In this document: positions 41,641-51,926 of the stretch, one piece after another | Layout: each line of letters opens with the position of its first letter | Numbering within the stretch: the first letter of the stretch is position 1 | DNA from: Hyphococcus sp. | Lineage (GTDB): Bacteria; Pseudomonadota; Alphaproteobacteria; Caulobacterales; Parvularculaceae | Direction: 5' to 3' | DNA: 64,000 nucleotides | Assembly: GCA_028284345.1 (NCBI GenBank) | Contig: JANQRY010000003.1 | Coordinates: forward strand, 124,001 to 188,000 | Made by a program: the position numbers and the translations under genes | The notes under the pieces: generated by a model | Database searches by the model: none | What the model saw: the letters and a program-made list of their open reading frames with translations, nothing else | What the model was told of the DNA's origin: nothing

Positions 41641-42981
41641 CTAGGCCGCGGGGTCGTCGCCCTCGGGGTCCTCCATGAGCTTTTCCTTGGAGACGTTCTT
41701 TTCCGTCACCTCGGCGCGCTCAAGGATGTAGTCGACCACCTTTTCCTCAAACAGCGGCGCGCGAAGCTGCTGCATCGCCGCCGGGTTCTTCTGGTAAAAC
41801 TCAAGGACTTCCTTTTCCTGACCCGGGTAAGACCGCGCCGTATTGATCAACTGACGCTGCAGGTCCTCGTTCGGCACGGTCACCTCGGCGCGCTGGCCGA
41901 TTTCCGCGAGGACAAGACCGAGGCGCACGCGCCGTTCGGCAATCTTCCGGTATTCGGCTTTCAACTCGTCTTCCGACTTGTCCTTGTCTTCTTCGTCAAG
42001 GTCGGCCGATTCCACCTGCCGCCAGATCTGATCGAATTCCGCATCGACCATGCCATTGGGCAGGTCGAAATCGTGGGCCTCGTCGAGCTTGTCGAGAAGC
42101 GCGCGTTTCACGTGGCCCCGGCTCAATTGCTTGTATTCGGTCTCGATCTGCTCCGTCACGCGGGCGGTCAGATCATCAAGGGACTCTAAGCCCACCTTCT
42201 TGGCCAGCTCGTCGTCAATGGCCACCGCTTCGGGACCGCGCACCTCGCTCACCGCGACATCGAACACCGCTTCTTTGCCGGCGAGCTCCTTGGCGTGATA
42301 GTCCTCCGGGAACGTCACCTTGACCTCGACGTCGTCTCCGGTCTTCGCCCCAACCAGTTGATCTTCAAAGCCCGGAATGAATTGCCCGGCGCCGAGCACC
42401 AGTTCGAAACCGTCGCCTTTGCCGCCTTCAAACGGCTCGCCGTCGATCTTACCGACGAAGTCGATGACAAGTTGATCTTTTTCCTCGGCTTTCACCGTTT
42501 TCGCCTTGGCCGCATAGGTAGTCTGCTGGTCGGCGATGCGCTGCAGCGTTTCGTCGATATCCTTCTTCGGCACCTCGGCGACCGGCTTGACCAGCTTCAT
42601 GCCGGCGACGTCGGCCGGTTCGAATTCGGGAAGGATTTCGGCGCGCACGTCGTATTCAAGGTCGGCGTTGCCTTCGATCACGGCGTCCATGTTTTCGGGA
42701 AAATCGTGATGCGGCTGCGTCGCCGGTTTCAGGTCGCGCTCGGAAAATGCTTTTTCGGTGGTCTCGGTCACCAGCTCCTGAACGATTTCGGACATGACGC
42801 CCTTGCCGTAGAGCTTCTTCAGATAGGAAACCGGAGCCTTGCCCTTGCGGAACCCTTTCAGGTGCACCCGCCCCTTAATCTCGGCGAGCTTGGCCGAAAG
42901 TTTGTCGTTGAGTTCCGAGGCCGGCACCTTGACCTGAAAATGGCGATCGAGGCCTTCAGCGCTTTTTTCCGTGACTTCCAT
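41641..42981 (-). CDS. tig: Trigger factor, ribosome-associated chaperone
   Basis: This 446-residue protein has the N-terminal ribosome-binding signature GFRKGKAP, a central FKBP-type prolyl isomerase domain (QLVIDFVGKIDGEPFEGG to VAVSEV), and a long helical C-terminal chaperone domain. It binds near the ribosome exit tunnel (protein L23) and shields nascent chains. The ATG has AGCGAGAAGAA upstream. It is the first gene of the tig-clpP-clpX-lon set. The acidic tail (DPEGDDPAA) is typical. Confidence 0.98.
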   Translation of the reverse strand: MEVTEKSAEGLDRHFQVKVPASELNDKLSAKLAEIKGRVHLKGFRKGKAPVSYLKKLYGKGVMSEIVQELVTETTEKAFSERDLKPATQPHHDFPENMDAVIEGNADLEYDVRAEILPEFEPADVAGMKLVKPVAEVPKKDIDETLQRIADQQTTYAAKAKTVKAEEKDQLVIDFVGKIDGEPFEGGKGDGFELVLGAGQFIPGFEDQLVGAKTGDDVEVKVTFPEDYHAKELAGKEAVFDVAVSEVRGPEAVAIDDELAKKVGLESLDDLTARVTEQIETEYKQLSRGHVKRALLDKLDEAHDFDLPNGMVDAEFDQIWRQVESADLDEEDKDKSEDELKAEYRKIAERRVRLGLVLAEIGQRAEVTVPNEDLQRQLINTARSYPGQEKEVLEFYQKNPAAMQQLRAPLFEEKVVDYILERAEVTEKNVSKEKLMEDPEGDDPAA

Positions 42982-43145
42982 TCTATTCTTCTCGCTTCTT
43001 TCGGCTCATGCCGATTTTATTTTCGCCATCTCGGCGTTTGCCTCGGCTTCAAGAACGATGCCGCCGCCGCGCCGAACGCCTATTTCGCTCGCAGCGGTCG
43101 CTGATTTCGCCGAGCTGCGTTTGCTTCGCAAACGGTCTCGGCTCA

Positions 43146-43230
43146 TGGTGCGGATGAGAGGACTCGAACCTCCACGGGTTGCCCCACTGGAACCTAAATC
43201 CAGCGCGTCTACCAGTTCCGCCACATCCGC
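43146..43230 (-). tRNA. tRNA-Leu (anticodon TAG)
   Basis: On the minus strand, 85 bases including CCA fold as a class-II tRNA: acceptor GCGGATG/CATCCGC, D arm GGCGGAACTGGTAGACGC, anticodon loop with TAG flanked by CTGGA/TTCCAG, a long variable arm GTGGGGCAACCCGT, and T arm GAGGTTCGAGTCCTC. It reads CUA leucine codons and probably CUG by wobble. Confidence 0.96.
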
Positions 43231-43309
43231 ATGGCCGGCCGGCAAATTAGCGAAAGGGGCTCGCGCCGCGCGCCGCCGCCGGCCGCGCCCGACCCCTTGA
43301 AAGCGGGCT

Positions 43310-43337
43310 TCTATAGCAGGGAATCCGCCGCTGTCGA
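43310..43337 (-). promoter_or_regulatory. Putative promoter of tRNA-Leu
   Basis: On the minus strand TCGACA (43332-43337) and TATAGA (43310-43315) are 16 bases apart, about 80 bases before the mature 5' end. The region between is very GC-rich. Confidence 0.4.
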
Positions 43338-43342
43338 GGGTG

Positions 43343-43837
43343 CTAGAGACGCTTCTCGAACCACATAACGCTGTGATAGCGCCCGAACTTGCGGCCGACT
43401 TCGTCGAGGGTCGCCACATGGGCGAATCCGAACCGTTCATGCAGGGCGACGGAGGCCGGATTGGGCGCGACAATGAGGGCGTAGGCACGATGAATGTCCG
43501 CGCCGGAAAGCGCCTCAAAGAGCGCTTCATAGAGGCCCCGACCAACGCCTTTTCCGGCCGCATCCGGGGCGACGAAAACGCTGGTTTTCACCGATGTCCT
43601 ATAGGCCGCGCGGGAATCGAACGGCGCGGCGTTGGCGAAGCCGCAGACAGCGCCGGCGCCGTCTTCGGCCACCAACGCCGGGTAGCGCGGATCGCCCGCC
43701 AACCGGTCGAGCCAGGCGCGCCGATCAGCATCGGTAATCGGTTCGGTCTCAAACGTAGCGGCGCTTTCAAGGATGAACGGATTATAGACGGCGTTGATCC
43801 CGCCGGCGTCGTCCGGCGTCGCGCGCCTGATCTTCAT
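43343..43837 (-). CDS. GNAT-family N-acetyltransferase
   Basis: The protein has 164 residues from ATG 43837, whose codon overlaps the stop of the preceding gene as ATGA. It resembles phosphinothricin/methionine-sulfoximine acetyltransferases: IRRATPDDAGGINAVYNPFILESAATFETEP, the acetyl-CoA loop VAPDAAGKGVGRGLYEAL, and ALIVAPNPASVALHERFGF near the end. It transfers acetyl from acetyl-CoA to an amine of a small molecule. Translationally coupled to the NAD(P)H-hydrate repair gene. Confidence 0.87.
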   Translation of the reverse strand: MKIRRATPDDAGGINAVYNPFILESAATFETEPITDADRRAWLDRLAGDPRYPALVAEDGAGAVCGFANAAPFDSRAAYRTSVKTSVFVAPDAAGKGVGRGLYEALFEALSGADIHRAYALIVAPNPASVALHERFGFAHVATLDEVGRKFGRYHSVMWFEKRL

Positions 43838-45351
43838 TCGCCCGCCCCGTCGCCCGGCGTCGTCCCTTCCTGCGCGGGCGGGGTCAGCAGGGAGCGGAGG
43901 ACCGCCGGCACGGCGTTCGGCAGATCGTCGGCGACCAGCCCCGGACCGACAGCGAGCGCCGCAGCGCCATGGAACCACGCGCCGGCGGCGGCGGCTTCAA
44001 ATCCCGGCGCCCCGTTGGCGGCGACGCCGGCGATGAGCCCAGCAAGCACGTCGCCGGACCCGGCCGTCGCAAGGTCCGGCGGCGCATTGACCGTAATCGC
44101 CGCGCGCCCGTCCGGCGCGGCGATGATCGTATCGGCGCCTTTCAACACGCAGACGCAGCCCGCCTTCGCCGCCGCGGCGCGCGCAGCCTCAATGCGGCTT
44201 GTCGCTGCGATGTTGCCAAAGAGCCGCGCGAATTCGCCTTCATGGGGCGTGATGACGTCTTCCGGCCGCAACGCGTCAAACAGGGCCGACGGATCGTTCT
44301 CGAAACTCGTCAGCGCATCGGCGTCGACAACGGCGGACGCGCTCGCCCGCAGCGCCGCGAGTGTTTTCGCTTTCGTCTCGTCGCCGACGCCCGCGGCGGG
44401 GCCGATCACGGCAACGCGGGCATATTGCCCCTTGTCGGCGATCGCGCGCGCCATATCGTCGGCGCCGTCTGCAACGCGCAGCATGATCGATGTCAGATGC
44501 GCAGCGTTGATGTCGGCTGCATTGGCGGGCGACAAAACCGTGACCAGCCCCGCGCCGATCCGTTGCGCGGCTTGCGCCGCAAGGCGCGCGGCGCCGGTAT
44601 TGTGCGGCCCGCCTGAGGCAACGAAAACATGACCGCGGTGATATTTATGCGTTCGCCAGGTCGGCCGCGCCAGCGCGCGGCCCCAAAGCGCCGGCTGGTT
44701 TTCAAACGTGTTGAGCCCGACGCCGTCAAGCGCCGACGGCGCGATGCCGATATCCGCAACATCGACGGCGCCGCAGACCGCACGGCCGGGAAACAGAACA
44801 TGGCCGGGCTTGCGCGCAAAAAACGTAACCGTGCGCGCGGCGCTCACGGCGACGCCCATGACGGCGCCCGTATCGGCGTTCACGCCCGACGGCAGATCGA
44901 CGGCAAGCGCCGGCGCCGGGCTGGCGTTCATGGCGTCGATCGCGGCGCGCATGGCACCCTCAACGGGCCGCATCAGGCCCGTGCCGAATATGGCGTCGAT
45001 AATCAGCCCCGCATTGCCGAGCGCCGCCGGGGAAAACGCCGCGATCTCCCCGTCATAGAGATCGGCCATCAGCTTTGCGTCGCCCTTTAACGCCGCACGG
45101 TCGCCAAGAAGCAGGACGCTGACCGGCCAGCCGGCTTCGCCAAGCCGGCGCGCCGCGACGAAGCCGTCGCCGCCATTGTTGCCCGGCCCACAAACGACCG
45201 CGACCGGGCGCTTCGACCAGCCTTTCATGGCGATCTGAGCCACCGCGTCGCCGGCTTTTTCCATTAGCGCCGCAGAGGCGACGCCGGCGTTGATCGCCGC
45301 CGCCTCCGCCGCGCGCATCTGGTCGGCGCTCAATAAAACGACGCTCGCCAC
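43834..45351 (-). CDS. nnr: Bifunctional NAD(P)H-hydrate epimerase/dehydratase (Nnr)
   Basis: The 505-residue protein joins an N-terminal YjeF_N epimerase domain (CGPGNNGGDGFVAARRL) with a C-terminal ribokinase-like dehydratase (HKYHRGHVFVASGGPHNTGAARLAA and DLATAGSGDVLAGLIAG). It repairs hydrated NADH and NADPH: the epimerase converts R to S hydrates and the dehydratase removes water using ADP or ATP. I choose GTG 45351 because AGAGGTG lies just upstream and homology (SVVLLSADQM) starts there. It is encoded back to back with glnB and overlaps the GNAT gene by 4 bases. Confidence 0.95.
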   Translation of the reverse strand: MASVVLLSADQMRAAEAAAINAGVASAALMEKAGDAVAQIAMKGWSKRPVAVVCGPGNNGGDGFVAARRLGEAGWPVSVLLLGDRAALKGDAKLMADLYDGEIAAFSPAALGNAGLIIDAIFGTGLMRPVEGAMRAAIDAMNASPAPALAVDLPSGVNADTGAVMGVAVSAARTVTFFARKPGHVLFPGRAVCGAVDVADIGIAPSALDGVGLNTFENQPALWGRALARPTWRTHKYHRGHVFVASGGPHNTGAARLAAQAAQRIGAGLVTVLSPANAADINAAHLTSIMLRVADGADDMARAIADKGQYARVAVIGPAAGVGDETKAKTLAALRASASAVVDADALTSFENDPSALFDALRPEDVITPHEGEFARLFGNIAATSRIEAARAAAAKAGCVCVLKGADTIIAAPDGRAAITVNAPPDLATAGSGDVLAGLIAGVAANGAPGFEAAAAGAWFHGAAALAVGPGLVADDLPNAVPAVLRSLLTPPAQEGTTPGDGAGE

Positions 45352-45357
45352 AGTTGA

Positions 45358-46429
<1,072 letters not shown>

Positions 46430-46433
<4 letters not shown>

Positions 46434-47371
46434 CGATTGGCGTAGCGTTTCAGGATTTCCGCGGCGATCTCTTCCGTGGCGTCCGTCGGCGCGGCCTCAA
46501 ACGGCGGCGCATCGCCGTCAAACAGTCTAACGCGCCCCGCGTCCTCGAGTTCCGCGACAAACCCCTCAAGCTTGCGCGCCAGGCCCGCCGGTCGCCAGGC
46601 GTAGACGCCGGCCCTGGTCGCCGCCGCTTCGCTCATCATATTGTGGGAGTCCGCGGCGACGATGAGGGTTTCTGCATTGCCAAGTATGTCAGTATAGGGA
46701 TTTTCTCCCTCGCCAGCCCAGATAAACAACGCCGGCGCGTCCAGTTTTTGCGCTAACGCATCGACGAAGTCTTTCGGCGTGCGCCGCGACGGCGTGACGG
46801 CGAGCGATCCGTAGGACGCAGCGGCGCGATTCAACCGTTCGGCAAGCGCCGTCGCCGCCGCGCGATCATAGCGCGCGCCGCCGCTCGGTCCGCCCAGCAC
46901 GACGCCCAGCATCGGTTTCGGCAGGGCGGCGACCGGCCCGCCCGCATTCGCGGCGGCCGCGGCAATCTTCGCGGAAAGCCCGTGCGGCGATGTCAGCGTC
47001 GCGACAACGTTCTCGCCGTCGCGCCGATCATGGCGCGGCGCCCAGATGAGATCGGCAAAGCGCGCGCGGATGCGGGGGTCTTTCAGGAGGACGACGAATG
47101 TCTTGCCGCCGCTCGCCCGCTTGACTGTGCGCGCATAGGGAACGGCGCGCCGGCCCGATGCGATCAGGATGTCGGGAAACGGCGGCGCGATCGGGCTCGC
47201 CTCGGCTTCGGGCGCGTCGCGGGGATCGATCGGACCGTAAGGCGCGGTCCAGGCAAAAGCGGCGCGCGGGGTGATAATCTTGTCCGTACGTTCCCCGCCC
47301 AGCGCCGCGGCGACCCCCGCGCATTGCACCCGGTCGCCGATCTTGCCGTCCGTCAGCGTCCAGACTCTCAT
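46430..47371 (-). CDS. ELM1/GtrOC1-like family protein (DUF1022)
   Basis: The 313-residue protein begins WTLTDGKIGDRVQCAGVAAAL and contains FPDILIASGRRAVPYARTVKRASGGKTFVVLLKDPRI, VLGGPSGGARYD, VTPSRRTPKDFVDALA and AADSHNMMSEAAATRAGVYAW. This is the alphaproteobacterial family related to plant mitochondrial ELM1. Its fold resembles GT-B glycosyltransferases, and it is often near lipid or envelope genes. It may act on a nucleotide sugar, but biochemical function is not established. It lies between glnB and glnA on the opposite strand. Confidence 0.85.
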
Positions 47372-47657
47372 CGCACCCCGTCGTCCGCCGCTGCGAAGAA
47401 AAAAGCGCCGCTGTCATATTTTACGGCCCTCACCCGAACCGTAATCGCATTAGCGATTTCTAGCGAAATTTGACTATATGGTAGCATAAAATAGCAAATA
47501 TATACAGTTTTATTGCAAAGTTTGCGATAGCGATGCTGCAGTGCAATAATACGCTTGTCAGGCCAAGGGCTTATGACGCAATTATTAACGAGCACGCGCG
47601 CCGCATACCGATTTAGGGCGGTTCATAAGACGGCACAAACAAGGAGCGAAGGATAAA
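47372..47657. other. AT-rich upstream region of glnA
   Basis: This 286-base region is distinctly AT-rich for the window and should contain the glnA promoter. It includes AATCGC-ATTA-GCGATT (47443-47458), a perfect 6-base inverted repeat, followed by a related TAGCGA half. No sigma-54 box is clear. No gene is supported. Confidence 0.4.
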
Positions 47658-49064
47658 ATGAGCGCTGACGCTGTATTAAAGCGGATCAAGGACGAAAACA
47701 TCAAATATGTTGATCTTCGCTTCACCGATCCGAAGGGGAAGTGGCAACACGTAACGTTCGACCAGAGCCTGGTCGACGCCGACTTCTTCGCCGACGGCTC
47801 CATGTTCGACGGCTCGTCGATCTCCGGCTGGAAAGCGATTAATGAATCCGACATGGTGTTGATGCCGGACCCGGCGTCCGCGGTGATGGACCCCTTCTTC
47901 GCCCAACCAACGCTTTCGATCTTCTGCGATATTCTGGAGCCGTCCACGGGACAGCCCTATGGCCGCGACCCGCGCACCACGGCGAAGGCGGCGGAAGCCT
48001 ATCTCAAATCTTCCGGCGTCGGCGACAACGCCTTTTTCGGTCCGGAAGCGGAATTCTTTGTCTTTGACGACATTCGCTGGTCGTCGGAACAGAACAATAT
48101 CGGCGTCGCCATCGACTCCGTAGAAGGCCCGTATAATTCGTCTACGGATTACGACGCCGGCAATCTCGGCCACCGGCCGGGTCCGAAAGGCGGCTACTTC
48201 CCGGTGCCGCCGGTCGACAGTTGCCAGGACATGCGTTCGGAAATGCTCTCCGTCATGACGGAAATGGGCATCGAGCCGGAAAAGCACCACCATGAAGTGG
48301 CGCCGTCGCAGCACGAACTCGGCATGAAGTTTTCGACGCTGACGACCATGGCCGACCGGCTGCAGATCTATAAGTACATCGTGCATCAGGTCGCCGCCGG
48401 CTACGGCAAAACCGCGACCTTCATGCCCAAGCCGATTTTCGATGACAACGGCTCCGGCATGCACGTTCACCAGTCGATCTGGAAGAACGAACAGCCGCTT
48501 TTCGCCGGCGACCGCTATGCGGACCTTTCTGAAACCTGCCTTCACTATATCGGCGGCATCATCAAGCACGCGAGAGCGATCAACGCGTTCTCGAACGCCA
48601 CGACAAACAGCTATAAGCGTCTGGTGCCGGGCTTTGAGGCGCCGGTGCTGCTCGCCTACTCCGCGCGCAACCGCTCCGCGTCCGTGCGCATCCCCTGGGT
48701 GGCCTCGCCGAAAGGCAAGCGCCTCGAAACGCGCTTTCCGGACGCCTCGGGCAATCCTTACCTCACCTTCTCGGCCCTTCTCATGGCCGGTCTCGACGGC
48801 ATCGAGAACAAGATCGATCCGGGCGATCCCATGGACAAGGACCTCTACGATCTGCCGCCGGAAGAACTCAAAGACATCCCGACCGTCTGCGCGTCCTTGC
48901 GCGACGCGTTGACCGCGCTCGATCACGACCGCGAGTTCCTGAAGAAAGGCAACGTCTTCAACGACGATCAGATCGACGCTTATATCGATCTGAAGATGGA
49001 AGAAGTGCAGCGTTTCGAAATGACGCCGCACCCGGTCGAATTCGCGATGTATTACTCTGTGTAA
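47658..49064 (+). CDS. glnA: Glutamine synthetase, type I
   Basis: The 468-residue enzyme makes glutamine from glutamate, ammonia and ATP as a dodecamer. Conserved segments include [15 protein letters not shown]-type beta-grasp start, [49 protein letters not shown] and [10 protein letters not shown]. Tyr397 in DLYDLPPEE is the adenylylation site, so activity is expected to be controlled by GlnE and P-II. AAGGAGCGAAGG precedes the ATG. It has its own promoter region and a strong terminator downstream. Confidence 0.98.
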   Translation: MSADAVLKRIKDENIKYVDLRFTDPKGKWQHVTFDQSLVDADFFADGSMFDGSSISGWKAINESDMVLMPDPASAVMDPFFAQPTLSIFCDILEPSTGQPYGRDPRTTAKAAEAYLKSSGVGDNAFFGPEAEFFVFDDIRWSSEQNNIGVAIDSVEGPYNSSTDYDAGNLGHRPGPKGGYFPVPPVDSCQDMRSEMLSVMTEMGIEPEKHHHEVAPSQHELGMKFSTLTTMADRLQIYKYIVHQVAAGYGKTATFMPKPIFDDNGSGMHVHQSIWKNEQPLFAGDRYADLSETCLHYIGGIIKHARAINAFSNATTNSYKRLVPGFEAPVLLAYSARNRSASVRIPWVASPKGKRLETRFPDASGNPYLTFSALLMAGLDGIENKIDPGDPMDKDLYDLPPEELKDIPTVCASLRDALTALDHDREFLKKGNVFNDDQIDAYIDLKMEEVQRFEMTPHPVEFAMYYSV

Positions 49065-49091
49065 CCACCGTCTGCTGCGGTAAAGTAAGAA

Positions 49092-49129
49092 CGGCCGGGT
49101 CGCGACAGCGCCCCGCCCGTTTTCTTTTG
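49092..49129 (+). terminator. Intrinsic terminator of glnA
   Basis: CGGCCGGG (49092-49099) and CCCGCCCG (49112-49119) pair with one mismatch, followed by TTTTCTTTT. It lies 27 bases past the glnA stop. Confidence 0.8.
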
Positions 49130-49151
49130 TTCAGACAACAATAATGACGAC

Positions 49152-49180
49152 TTGACGGCGCAGTGTTTAACATGTAACCA
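49152..49180 (+). promoter_or_regulatory. Promoter of the ArsR/SRPBCC operon
   Basis: TTGACG (49152-49157) and TAACCA (49175-49180) are 17 bases apart. The -10 box lies inside the left half of the operator at 49165-49198, fitting autorepression by ArsR. The -10 match is weak. Confidence 0.4.
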
Positions 49181-49198
49181 CTTAGTTACATGTTAAAC
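49165..49198. promoter_or_regulatory. 34-bp palindromic operator over the arsR-type start codon
   Basis: GTTTAACATGTAAC and GTTACATGTTAAAC are perfect 14-base arms around CACTTA. The right arm contains the first possible start codon of the ArsR gene (49190). The symmetry strongly suggests a dimeric winged-HTH binding site used for autoregulation. Confidence 0.7.
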
Positions 49199-49567
49199 GA
49201 CCGCCATATGGACGCCGTCTTTCAGGCGCTCGCCCATGAGAGCCGCCGCCATATGCTCGATATCGTCAAGGAGGAACCGGGCATCGGCGTCGGGGCCCTC
49301 GCCGCCGCATTCGACGTCAGCCGCATTGCCGTCATGAAACACCTCGCGGTTCTGGAAGAAGCCGGGCTCATCGTTTCGGAAAAAGACGGACGCACAAGGC
49401 GGCTCTATTTCAACGCCGCCCCGATCCAGATGATCCACGACCGCTGGACCACGGACTACAGCGCCTACTGGGCGGGGCAGATGACGCGGATCAAATATCT
49501 CGCCGAGGCCCGCGACGCCGATAGCAATACGGAAAGCGCCAATAAAAAAAGGGGACGGAAAAAGTGA
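49190..49567 (+). CDS. ArsR-family winged-helix regulator
   Basis: This 125-residue protein has the ArsR HTH: HMDAVFQALAHESRRHMLDIVKEEPGIGVGALAAAFDVSRIAVMKHLAVLEEAGLIVSEKDGRTRRLYFN. The end is a basic Lys/Arg tail. It lacks the metal-binding Cys pair of true ArsR and belongs to the type paired with SRPBCC (AHSA1) proteins. The start may be ATG 49190 inside the palindrome or ATG 49208, where homology begins. The stop overlaps the next gene's GTG. It probably represses its own operon. Confidence 0.9.
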   Translation: MLNDRHMDAVFQALAHESRRHMLDIVKEEPGIGVGALAAAFDVSRIAVMKHLAVLEEAGLIVSEKDGRTRRLYFNAAPIQMIHDRWTTDYSAYWAGQMTRIKYLAEARDADSNTESANKKRGRKK

Positions 49568-50097
49568 GCGACAAAAAATACGCCGAGAAACAGATATACC
49601 GCGTGCTGATCGAAGCGCCCATCGAGACGGTTTGGTCGGAACTCGTCAACCAGACAAAGCCGCGGCCTTTCTTCTGGGACGGAAGCTGGGACACGCCGGA
49701 GTTTGCGCCGGGAAATCCCTACCGGGTGACCGGCAACAACGGCAAAATGGCGCCCGTTATCGGCCGCATTCTTGAAATGGACCCGCCCCACCGGCTCGTA
49801 ACGTCGTTTCGTCTGACCAATCTTAGCGACCCGCCGTCAAAAACGACATATACGCTGGCGGAAAAGGACGGCGGCACCGAGTTCTGTCTGATTACGGAAA
49901 ACGTCCTCGCCGGCTCGAAGAGCGAAAAGTCCATGGCCGATGGATCGAAATTCATTGTCGAAAATTTCAAGGCCTATGTGGAAACGGGAAAAGTCACCTT
50001 CGGCGCGCGCATCATGCTCGCCATGTTCTCACTGATGGCGCCGTTGACGCCGAAATCCATGAGCGTCGAAAACTGGCCGTTCGACAAGGCTGAATAA
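49564..50097 (+). CDS. SRPBCC (AHSA1-like) domain protein
   Basis: The 177-residue protein has the START/Bet v 1-like helix-grip pattern: YRVLIEAPIETVWSELVNQTKPRPFFWDGSW, GRILEMDPPHRLVTSF and GGTEFCLITENV. These domains bind hydrophobic ligands and often form toxin-antitoxin-like or effector pairs with ArsR regulators, but the ligand is unknown. It starts with GTG overlapping the ArsR stop, implying coupled translation. The membrane protein gene follows 12 bases later. Confidence 0.88.
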   Translation: MSDKKYAEKQIYRVLIEAPIETVWSELVNQTKPRPFFWDGSWDTPEFAPGNPYRVTGNNGKMAPVIGRILEMDPPHRLVTSFRLTNLSDPPSKTTYTLAEKDGGTEFCLITENVLAGSKSEKSMADGSKFIVENFKAYVETGKVTFGARIMLAMFSLMAPLTPKSMSVENWPFDKAE

Positions 50098-50109
50098 GGG
50101 AGGATTCCA

Positions 50110-50547
50110 ATGTCTCAAAGTCTCGCAAAACCGCCGGTCTGGTTCTGGATCGTCGCCGGCGCGGCGCTCATCTGGAACATCATCGGCGTCATGTCTTTTA
50201 TCGGACTAGTCACCCTGACGCCGCAGGCCATCGCTGAAATGCCGGTCGCGGAGCAGGCGCTTTTTGAAAACACGCCTCTTTGGTCGACGGTCGCGTTCGC
50301 CGTCGGCGTCTTTGGCGGCGTCTTCGGCTGCGTCTTTCTGCTGCTCAGAAAAAATCTCGCCATGACGTTCTTCGTTGCATCGCTTGTTGGCGTCATTGCG
50401 CAGTTCACATACTGGCTGTTCATGACAGACGCTGTCGCCGTCTATGGCGCGCAACACGCTTATGCGATGCCCGCCGCCGTCACGATCATCGCGATCGCGT
50501 TGGTCTGGTTTACAATGATGGCGAAGGGCAAGGGCTGGATCGGTTAG
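50110..50547 (+). CDS. Four-helix inner-membrane protein
   Basis: The 145-residue protein has four hydrophobic segments, near residues 12-33, 57-79, 84-104 and 119-138. They include VWFWIVAGAALIWNIIGVMSFI and STVAFAVGVFGGVFGCVFLLL. GGGAGGA-like sequence precedes the start. It is the third gene of the ArsR operon and is probably controlled by the 34-bp operator. No functional family recognised. Its 3' end overlaps that of the flavin oxidoreductase on the other strand. Confidence 0.8.
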   Translation: MSQSLAKPPVWFWIVAGAALIWNIIGVMSFIGLVTLTPQAIAEMPVAEQALFENTPLWSTVAFAVGVFGGVFGCVFLLLRKNLAMTFFVASLVGVIAQFTYWLFMTDAVAVYGAQHAYAMPAAVTIIAIALVWFTMMAKGKGWIG

Positions 50548-51827
50548 CGCCGCAGCCTTTTCGCCGCCTTCAACTCATGGCGTTGCTGCCGGACAAAGGC
50601 CGGGAGCAGCGCCATTTGTTCCTTTGCGTCGCGATCATCGGCAAGGCGGAACAGGTTCCGGTAGAAAAACGCCATCGTCGCAAAACCGTTCAGGGCGCGA
50701 ATGACGTCAACGCCCGAGGCCGGCCCGAGAAGGCCGGGGCCGATGCGCAACGCCTTTTCGTAGGACGGCGCCGTTTCAACTTCGCCGCGCAAAAGCTTCG
50801 CCGGGATCGCCGGATCGACGCAGAGCGGGCGGGCAATACCGATCACGTCGCAGGAGCCCGACGCCAGCGCCGCTTCCATGCCGGCGCGGCTGCGAAAACC
50901 GCCGGTGACCATCAGCGGGGTTTTCACCGCGGCGCGCATTTCCTCCGCATAGACGAGGAAATAGGCCTCGCGCTTCCGTGTCGAAGCGCGCTTTTCCTCT
51001 TCGTAGCGCGCCTCGATCCCGTCCATGTCCATCATCACGGGTTGCTCGTAAGACCCGCCGGAAACCTCGATCAGGTCAACGCCGGCGGCCTCCAGCCAGC
51101 GCGCGACCTGGATCGCCTCTCCCGGCGCAAAGCCGCCTTTTTGAAAATCGGAGGAGTTGAGCTTGACGGAAACCGTAAATCCGGACCCTACCTGCGCGCG
51201 CACCGCCTCAACAATGCGCAGGAGCAGGCGCGCCCGGTTCTCCAGCGCGCCGCCCCATTCATCGCCGCGCAGGTTGGCCCGCGGGTTTAAAAACTCCGAC
51301 ACCAGATAGCCATGCGCCCCATGCACCTGCACGCCGGTGAACCCCGCCTGTTTGGCGATGCTGGCTGCATTGGCGAAGCGCGCGATGACGTCTTCGATCT
51401 CGCTCGCCAGCAGCGCCCGCGGCGGCGCGAACTGGCCGCCCGGCAAGTCGATCGCCACGGCCGACGGCGCGACCGGTTCGGCGTTGATGAATTTCGGCGT
51501 CTGGCGCCCGGCGTGTGAAAGCTGCGCCCATATGTCGGCGCCCCCTTCCCGCGCCGCGCCGGTCCAGGCGCGCAGCCGCGCAAGCTGATCGTCCGAGGGC
51601 AGACCATCGAAGACAACATTGCCCGGCCGCTCAAGGTAACGCCGGTCGACCATGATGTTGCCGGTGATCAGGAGCCCCGCCCCGCCGGCGCCCCAGCGCC
51701 GGTAAAGGGTCTCATGGCGCGCCGTCGCCCGGTTCTCCGCATCGGCGAGCCCCTCGGTCATCGCCGCCTTGGCGATCCGGTTTTTGAGCGTCTGGCCGCT
51801 CGGCAGGGTCAGGGAGGATTCCAGCAT
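50544..51827 (-). CDS. NADH:flavin oxidoreductase (Old Yellow Enzyme family)
   Basis: This TIM-barrel flavoprotein has 427 residues from ATG 51827. It shows LKNRIAKAAMTEGLAD at the start, WAQLSHAGRQTP, FTGVQVHGAHGYLVSEFLNPRANLRGDEWGG with the FMN-site His/Gly pattern, and a late VTGGFRSRAGMEAALASGSCDVIGIARP phosphate-binding strand. It reduces activated C=C bonds using NAD(P)H and FMN. An in-frame ATG 15 codons earlier is possible, but family similarity starts at the chosen site. No [4Fe-4S] domain follows, so it is a single-domain type. Confidence 0.92.
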   Translation of the reverse strand: MLESSLTLPSGQTLKNRIAKAAMTEGLADAENRATARHETLYRRWGAGGAGLLITGNIMVDRRYLERPGNVVFDGLPSDDQLARLRAWTGAAREGGADIWAQLSHAGRQTPKFINAEPVAPSAVAIDLPGGQFAPPRALLASEIEDVIARFANAASIAKQAGFTGVQVHGAHGYLVSEFLNPRANLRGDEWGGALENRARLLLRIVEAVRAQVGSGFTVSVKLNSSDFQKGGFAPGEAIQVARWLEAAGVDLIEVSGGSYEQPVMMDMDGIEARYEEEKRASTRKREAYFLVYAEEMRAAVKTPLMVTGGFRSRAGMEAALASGSCDVIGIARPLCVDPAIPAKLLRGEVETAPSYEKALRIGPGLLGPASGVDVIRALNGFATMAFFYRNLFRLADDRDAKEQMALLPAFVRQQRHELKAAKRLRR

Positions 51828-51926
51828 CGGCGATCGATATTTCCACAGGGGCCCCAGCGCAGCATAGCGCATTGGATCGATTCGGCGTATGGGAGCCGCC
51901 CATTTTCCGGTAAACAGTAAAGCGCA

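Noticed and set aside
47676-49031. 451-codon open frame on the minus strand
   Set aside because: Antisense to glnA, which is certain.
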